Positions 57,853-64,000 of a DNA stretch of 64,000 bases are shown here, one piece after another. The stretch is from Microbacterium rhizomatis. Lineage in GTDB: Bacteria > Actinomycetota > Actinomycetes > Actinomycetales > Microbacteriaceae. The position numbers and the translations under genes are program-made. Each line of letters opens with the position of its first letter. The stretch's first letter is position 1. A model generated the notes under the pieces. That model did not search any database and was not told the origin of the DNA. It worked only from the letters and a program-made list of their open reading frames with translations. The stretch lies in contig NZ_VYSA01000001.1 in NCBI RefSeq assembly GCF_008710745.1, forward strand, positions 992,001 through 1,056,000, given 5' to 3'.

Positions 57853-59577
57853 TCACGGCCCCGGACTCTTGGTCGGCGTGGGCTGCGACGTGGGCGACGC
57901 CATCGGGGTGGGCGTCGCCTGCGGGGTGGGCGGTGCCGGAGGTGTTCGCGTCACGACGACGACGATCGTTCCCCCGACGCGCACCAGCTCTCCCGGGCCC
58001 GGTGCGGAGCCGGCGACGAGGCCGGGGGTCCCCGCGTCGACCTCGGTCAGCTGCGTGGCGAAACCGGCCGCGGTCAGCGCTCCCGTCGCTTCGGCGGGTG
58101 AGAGTCCGGCGACGGGCGGCACCGCGTTGTTCCCCGACGCCACACGGAGGGAGACGGCGGACCCGACGGGAGCGAACTCACCCGCCGCAGGTGACGAGCC
58201 CAGCACGGTGTCGGCGGGTGACGCGGAGTTCTCGCGCGATACATCGCCGAGAACCAGGCCTGCGCGTGCGATGGCCGCACCGGCGTCGACGAGCGACAGT
58301 CGGGCGAGTTCGGGCATGGGAGTGGTCGGCATCGGGGTCTCGACGCCGACGGAATCCTCTGCGGTCGTCGTCGGAGTCGGTGAGGCGGATGCCGGCGCCG
58401 ACGCGATCGGAGCAGGTGCCGTCGATGCCGCCACCGCCGAGATGCCGACGATCGCGGTCAGCGCCGCGATCGTGGCCGCGATCACCATCCAGGGCTGCCA
58501 GCCGCTCCGGCTGCCGGCGGGCCGATCGGCGGAGGCCTGCCGTCGTGGCGCAGGGCTCGGATCGACCGGCACGCTCGTCCGGTACACGCGCGTCACGCCG
58601 GTGCGATCCGTCTGGTCGCGCGCTCCTTCCCCCGCCCCGCCCCGGTCCGTCGCGGCGTTCGCGCCGACGGGCCGCGCAGCGCGGGCCGCCGGACCGATCG
58701 AGGAGGTCAGAGCCGCTCGCATGGCGGCAGCATCCGCGTACCGATCCTCCGGGCGCTTGAGCAGTACGGTCGTGACGACGCGATCGAGTGATCGCGGCAC
58801 GTCACGGCGGATCGTGGAGGGCACCGGCGGCGGCGCAGTCAGATGTGCGCGCACGACGGTGGCCGTGTCACCCGCGAACGGCGGTCGGCCGGTGAGGGCG
58901 AAATACAGGGTCGCTCCGAGCTGATACAGGTCGCTGCGCTCGCCGACCGGCTGAGCGGACAACTGCTCAGGTGACGCGTACGGCACGCTCGCCACGACAG
59001 TCGCCGGCGCTGACCCTCTAGCGCTCAGCAGAGCGTCTGCGCCCGCGGTCGAGCGACCCGGCACATCCGCGAGCCCGAAATCGAGCAATCGGACGCTGCG
59101 CGTGAACGCCGCGCGATCGAAAGGAGGCCCGAGCAGCGCGGGATCGAACATGATGTTGGCCGGAGTGATGTCGCGGTGCACGACCCCCCCGGCGTGGGCG
59201 GCGGCGAGCGCGTCGAGCGTGGCGTCGGTCAGCGCAACAGCGGCAAGGGTGGCGAGGGGGCCGTGCGCGTGCACGTGGTCGGCAAGACTGACGCCGTGCA
59301 CGCGTTCCATCGCGATCCACACGATGGGGGGCTCGGCATCGACGGCACCGGCGTCGAAGATCTCGGCGAGGCCGGGGTGGTCGATCGACTGGGCTGCATG
59401 CACCTCTTCGAAGAACGCGTCCCAGACCGCGCGTTCGACGGCGAGGTGCGGGTGGAGGAGTTTGAGGGCGACATCGCGGCCGGTCTGCTCATCGACGGCC
59501 GCGAACACCGCCGCGGTCCCCCCGCTTCCGAGCAGTGCGCGTAGGTGAAATCGGCCCGCGACCAGCCCTCCCCTCAC
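57853..59577 (-). CDS. Ser/Thr protein kinase with PASTA domains
   Basis: 574-aa transmembrane kinase. The kinase domain is residues ~8-290: Gly loop LLGSGGTAAVF, Lys39 in VALKLLHPH, catalytic HRD at 134-136 (HRDITPANI), DFG at 166-168 and PYASPEQLSAQPVGERSDLYQLG. A membrane helix (~360-383) and two PASTA repeats (~418-480, ~485-545) make up the outside, ending in a Pro/Thr-rich tail. In the catalytic loop the usual Lys of HRDxKPxN is Thr138, found in some bacterial kinases. PASTA domains sense muropeptides or lipid II; possible targets include GarA. The GTG at 59577 lacks a strong ribosome site. Confidence 0.93.
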   Translation of the reverse strand: MRGGLVAGRFHLRALLGSGGTAAVFAAVDEQTGRDVALKLLHPHLAVERAVWDAFFEEVHAAQSIDHPGLAEIFDAGAVDAEPPIVWIAMERVHGVSLADHVHAHGPLATLAAVALTDATLDALAAAHAGGVVHRDITPANIMFDPALLGPPFDRAAFTRSVRLLDFGLADVPGRSTAGADALLSARGSAPATVVASVPYASPEQLSAQPVGERSDLYQLGATLYFALTGRPPFAGDTATVVRAHLTAPPPVPSTIRRDVPRSLDRVVTTVLLKRPEDRYADAAAMRAALTSSIGPAARAARPVGANAATDRGGAGEGARDQTDRTGVTRVYRTSVPVDPSPAPRRQASADRPAGSRSGWQPWMVIAATIAALTAIVGISAVAASTAPAPIASAPASASPTPTTTAEDSVGVETPMPTTPMPELARLSLVDAGAAIARAGLVLGDVSRENSASPADTVLGSSPAAGEFAPVGSAVSLRVASGNNAVPPVAGLSPAEATGALTAAGFATQLTEVDAGTPGLVAGSAPGPGELVRVGGTIVVVVTRTPPAPPTPQATPTPMASPTSQPTPTKSPGP

Positions 59578-59607
59578 GAGGCCGATTCCGTCATGCGAGC
59601 TGCCTCA

Positions 59608-60072
59608 TCACGAGATCAGTTCCTCGATATCGCGGGGGGCGTCTTCGGCAGCTGCGAGCTCGCCGATCAGACGGAGCGCCAGAGCGCCGGCCTTCCGAGC
59701 GGCCGACCTGTTCTCATAACGTCGGGCGCTCATCATGACGAGTTCGTCAGCGCGAGTGACGAACCAGCCCGTGCTGCGCACGCGAGCCGCCGTCGCGGCG
59801 CGCACCTCGAGTTCGGGCTGAGACTGCAGCAGGGCGGCGATGTCTGCCATCGCTGCCCGCTCATGTCGATAGAGGCGGCAACCGCGAGCGATCTCACGTT
59901 GGTTGTCACTCACCAGTCTCCACGCGAGCACGGGGCCCGCGAGCGAGCGATCGGACTCGGGCGCACGGACGCCTGAGTGGTCGGCGACGATGTCCTCCGC
60001 GTTGCGGAGCCAATCCACGGCCGCGCGCTGATCGGGACTGTGAAACCGCGCGAACAGGAAGTGCGCGGTCAT
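59608..60072 (-). CDS. Hypothetical protein
   Basis: 154-aa soluble protein that I cannot assign. The first ~100 residues are helical (HSPDQRAAVDWLRNAEDIVAD; SDNQREIARGCRLYRHERAAMADIAALLQ). The last third (TGWFVTRADELVMMSARRYENRSAARKAGALALRLI) resembles the short DUF1508/YegP repeat, in which a strand pair and helix carry residues that interact with RNA or metabolites, but the match is by eye. GAGG lies eight bases upstream of the ATG. Same strand as the kinase, 30 bases before it. Confidence 0.65.
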   Translation of the reverse strand: MTAHFLFARFHSPDQRAAVDWLRNAEDIVADHSGVRAPESDRSLAGPVLAWRLVSDNQREIARGCRLYRHERAAMADIAALLQSQPELEVRAATAARVRSTGWFVTRADELVMMSARRYENRSAARKAGALALRLIGELAAAEDAPRDIEELIS

Positions 60073-60236
60073 CCCCGTCCTCTTTCTCGCGCCGCGTCTG
60101 CGTAGTGGGCGCCTGGGAAGATTGCCCGCGGCAGACCACCGCCAGGAAGCCGGCGGGTGAACGAGAGGCGGACAGGTGCGCTACCGGGCGTGAACCCGGC
60201 GACATTGCGGGCATGCCCGAAGACGAGTCCGGGGAT

Positions 60237-61679
<1,443 letters not shown>

Positions 61680-61807
61680 CCGAGAGCCACTGTGCGCACC
61701 CAGCCGAGCGTACGAACAGGGACACCATGGTGGTTGGCTCGGGGCCGCTTGCGGCACGTTATTCTCCACGACCGGATCGGAAAGGGCGCGCGACCTCGAG
61801 GTGGCGA

Positions 61808-62554
61808 TCATGCCGCTGAGACGGACGGCTGTCGGAGGGTTTCCACACGAAATCGCCTCCAGGAGCGCAGCCCGAACAAGAGGACCGCGCAGGAAGCGAT
61901 CACCGCGGGGAACCCCGCGACGACCCCCGCCGCCAGAGGTATGGCTCCGCAGAAGCCGCTCAGAAATCCGAGCGGCAGCGACCACTCGAGTCGAACGCCG
62001 GACCGCACCATCGACGGCGCGAGCGCGATCGTGGCCACGATGCCGATCAGCCCCGCATAGATGAGCAGGAACGCCCAGAACGTGCCCAGACCGGGGATGT
62101 CGACAGCTCCGCTATCGCGTTCGCTCGCGATCCGAAAGGCGATCATCAGTACGGCACTGGCCGCGGACGCGCTCACCAAAGCAAGGAGGTGCGCGAGCCT
62201 CCAACCGCCGCTCCGGCCCGCCACGAGACTCGACACGCCCAGTGCCAGCAGTGACGGGCCGACCACGATCCACAAGCATGCCCCGACCACCGGGCTGCCG
62301 AAAGTTGCAAGGAACATTCCAGTGATGAACGCGACTATCGCCAAGCTAGATGTCGCGATCGGCAGGACGAAACGCGTTCGCTCGAAAGCTCCCGCGGCGC
62401 GGAGTGCCGCCCGGTCTCGTTTGCTGAGGCGGCTGGCGCCGTCGGCGTCAGCGCTCTGCAGATACATCCCTTTGAGGGTGAGTTCGTGCAGATCTCGCCA
62501 GCGTCGCGGGTACCACCGCATCATCTGCTCCAGCTCCCGCTCGATCGCCCTCAT
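61808..62554 (-). CDS. Membrane protein of PadR-linked (HAAS-like) type
   Basis: 248-aa protein: a ~55-residue cytoplasmic start (AIERELEQMMRWYPRRWRDLHE, helical) followed by six membrane helices in three pairs (TSSLAIVAFITGMFLATFG; CLWIVVGPSLLALGVSSLV; LLALVSASAASAVLMIAF; FWAFLLIYAGLIGIVATIAL; LPLGFLSGFCGAIPLAAGVVA; PAVIASCAVLLFGL). Overlaps the PadR gene by four bases. Such membrane proteins after PadR regulators usually act in the same stress response; the role is not known. Confidence 0.78.
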   Translation of the reverse strand: MRAIERELEQMMRWYPRRWRDLHELTLKGMYLQSADADGASRLSKRDRAALRAAGAFERTRFVLPIATSSLAIVAFITGMFLATFGSPVVGACLWIVVGPSLLALGVSSLVAGRSGGWRLAHLLALVSASAASAVLMIAFRIASERDSGAVDIPGLGTFWAFLLIYAGLIGIVATIALAPSMVRSGVRLEWSLPLGFLSGFCGAIPLAAGVVAGFPAVIASCAVLLFGLRSWRRFRVETLRQPSVSAA

Positions 62555-62877
62555 GCTGTCGTCGCCTTTCCGGCCATGCCGAACAGTCGATCCTGCGCAA
62601 GCCGGATCCGCGCAGCCAGTTCGGAAGCCCTGGTTGCGAGTACCTCTCTCCCTGATCCGGACAAGACGTAATACCGCCGAGTGCGCCCTCGGATCTCCTC
62701 TTCACCATCTGATCGGATCCAGCCTCTTGTGATCATCACCTCGAAGCACGCGTACGCCGTGGCGACAGCCACCCTCCTGCCGAGTTGAGACTCGGCCTCT
62801 TTCAGCAGGGAGTATCCGTGTCGCGGACCGGCCGCAAGCCCGGTCAACATGGCGAACTGGAGATCTGTGACGGGCAC
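62551..62877 (-). CDS. PadR-family transcriptional regulator
   Basis: 108-aa winged-helix regulator. LQFAMLTGLAAGPRHGYSLLKEAES is helix 1-3 of the PadR fold, the wing is RGRTRRYYVLSGSGREVL. The C-terminal helix is short. Forms an operon with the next gene. The GTG at 62877 is six bases after a TAACGT -10 box, leaderless-type. It probably represses its own operon; a candidate operator lies upstream. Confidence 0.9.
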   Translation of the reverse strand: MPVTDLQFAMLTGLAAGPRHGYSLLKEAESQLGRRVAVATAYACFEVMITRGWIRSDGEEEIRGRTRRYYVLSGSGREVLATRASELAARIRLAQDRLFGMAGKATTA

Positions 62878-62883
62878 GCGAAA

Positions 62884-62889
62884 ACGTTA
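62884..62889 (-). promoter_or_regulatory. Leaderless -10 box of the padR operon
   Basis: TAACGT six bases before the GTG at 62877 on the minus strand. Confidence 0.5.
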
Positions 62890-62897
62890 GCACCCTT

Positions 62898-62919
62898 ATA
62901 TTCCACCCGGCAAGAATAT
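62898..62919. promoter_or_regulatory. Candidate PadR operator
   Basis: Inverted repeat ATATTC-N10-GAATAT (arms 62898-62903 and 62914-62919) just upstream of the -10 box of the padR operon. Confidence 0.5.
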
Positions 62920-63032
62920 GGCGAGAACTGATATCCCCATATACCGTCGACTGCGAAACTGCTCCGGCTATGCACTACGGCGAACTCAATCCGGCGAGAT
63001 GGAGATGCCGACGATCCCCACGAGAGACAACC

Positions 63033-63983
63033 ATGATTCGACTTAACCCTTACCTGAGCGCCGCTGCGATCAGCTTGTTCATCGTCAGCACATTCGATGG
63101 TGTCCCCCGCACAGCGGTGGACGGCCCATCCAACAAGCTGAAGGCGCTCACGGCTACTTCCGCGTCAGCCAGCACTCCTCACCTCCTTGACGGAGCGGTC
63201 AGTGCGGATCAGACCGGCGTCTCCCTCCCCAACAGCTCAGCAGACCCGGTTGTAGTCGGGCACGGGCGGGGTCAGATCACCGTCAGGTTGCCTGGCGGTG
63301 CCGCCGCGGCCGAGGCCATCGGCGACGGGCTCGTGGGGTACGACGGAGGTGACGGCACAACTTCGGTGCCTATCGCAAAGGAGGACGGCTCCGTGCAGTT
63401 CACCACCATCATCGAATCCCCAGACAGCCCCACCTCGTTCCGATATGACCTGGACCTTCCTGTCGGAGCGAAACTCGAACAAGTCGAAGACGGCGGGGTT
63501 GCTGTCGTCGGGGGCGACGGCACCGTGCTTTACGGCATCCTTGCACCGTGGGCAGTGGATGCCACTGGAGCAGCCGTCGACACCAAGTACGTCCTGGAGG
63601 GCACCGCTCTCGTGCAGGTGGTCGACCACAGCGCCGCCAGCAAATATCCGGTCGTCGCTGACCCCTGGCTCGGTGGCACCTGGGTGCAGGAATGGGCTTG
63701 GTACAGCGGCATCGTTCGCATCGCTTTGACTCCGACGACCTTCGCGCAGTGGGCATGCCCCGGCAACGTCGTGTGCGCGGCAGCCTGGCAGGGCGCCGTC
63801 CAGTCGGAGCTTGCCGGCGTGCAGATCAACGCCGCGAACAAGGACAAGGTGAACAGGGCGACCACGGGCAACCAAATCGGGTGCCACATGGTCGTTGGGC
63901 CTCTGAAGAGCCCGTGGAATCTTGAGACGGACAAACCCGACTACGGGCTCGCCGGCTTCATCGCCGCCGCCTGCAACCCATAA
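63033..63983 (+). CDS. Secreted DUF2599-domain protein
   Basis: 316-aa exported protein. Signal peptide ~1-26 (LNPYLSAAAISLFIVSTFDG), then a ~180-residue variable region with DGSVQFTTIIESPDSPTSFRYDL and YPVVADPWLG, and a C-terminal DUF2599 domain (~215-316): WVQEWAWYSGIVRIALTPT, CPGNVVCAAAWQG, GCHMVVGPLKSPWNLETDKP, ending AAACNP. Cysteines in pairs suggest disulfides. Function unknown; related proteins are common in actinobacteria and often sit in accessory regions. The start at 63033 follows GAGAGACAACC; a longer reading from 62970 lacks a signal peptide. Confidence 0.8.
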   Translation: MIRLNPYLSAAAISLFIVSTFDGVPRTAVDGPSNKLKALTATSASASTPHLLDGAVSADQTGVSLPNSSADPVVVGHGRGQITVRLPGGAAAAEAIGDGLVGYDGGDGTTSVPIAKEDGSVQFTTIIESPDSPTSFRYDLDLPVGAKLEQVEDGGVAVVGGDGTVLYGILAPWAVDATGAAVDTKYVLEGTALVQVVDHSAASKYPVVADPWLGGTWVQEWAWYSGIVRIALTPTTFAQWACPGNVVCAAAWQGAVQSELAGVQINAANKDKVNRATTGNQIGCHMVVGPLKSPWNLETDKPDYGLAGFIAAACNP

Positions 63984-64000
63984 CGGCAGGTCCTGGACTA

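Overview
The window is chromosomal DNA of a high-GC actinobacterium, most likely a Microbacterium or close Microbacteriaceae relative. This rests on very high GC with strong G/C third positions, many start codons 6-8 bases after a TANNNT -10 box (leaderless style), the rRNA sequence, and gene order. From der to tyrS the order repeats the Mycobacterium tuberculosis Rv1713-Rv1689 block: der, cmk, rluB, scpB, scpA, parA, xerD, a NUDIX gene, pyrG, recN, nadK, tlyA, a 58-aa gene, a HAD phosphatase, a TPR gene, then tyrS. Here tyrA is inserted, and an rRNA operon sits between the TPR gene and tyrS.

Layout. 1-850: FtsR-like MerR regulator (cut by the window edge) and GarA. 1021-2606: copper group with a Cys/Met-rich copper-storage protein and CopC. 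2616-15483: mixed metabolic and cell-surface genes (lpdA, CYTH, thioesterase, glgP, prepilin peptidase, YihY, GT2, aldo/keto reductase, L,D-transpeptidase, alcohol dehydrogenase). 15664-17883: tRNA-Pro(GGG), an acetyltransferase, an S4 protein and a NUDIX-NYN fusion. 17946-34196: the conserved housekeeping block, tightly packed with 1-17 base overlaps. 34237-39945: rRNA operon on the minus strand (16S-23S-5S) with two near-identical promoters and a strong terminator. 40204-43789: DUF4184, tyrS, and a convergent membrane protein/SatD pair. 43867-57621: the most unusual region, a Pst-type ABC transporter interleaved with cell-surface genes. 57853-63983: PASTA kinase, argH, a PadR-membrane protein pair and a secreted DUF2599 protein.

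The most interesting system is the 13.7-kb cluster at 43867-57621. In transcription order it reads pstC, pstA, a membrane-anchored pstS, an 844-aa anchored surface protein, a second phosphate-binding-like secreted protein, a WxL-domain protein, a DUF916 protein, a shorter anchored paralogue of its C-terminal half, a sortase-fold protein lacking the catalytic His, Cys and Arg, and a PstB with an extra ~147-residue N-terminal region. WxL/DUF916 partners are known from Firmicutes surface complexes. Their interleaving with a complete Pst transporter and a pseudo-sortase suggests a surface-tethered uptake or sensing machine that I cannot match to a described system.

I see no prophage, insertion sequence or CRISPR array.
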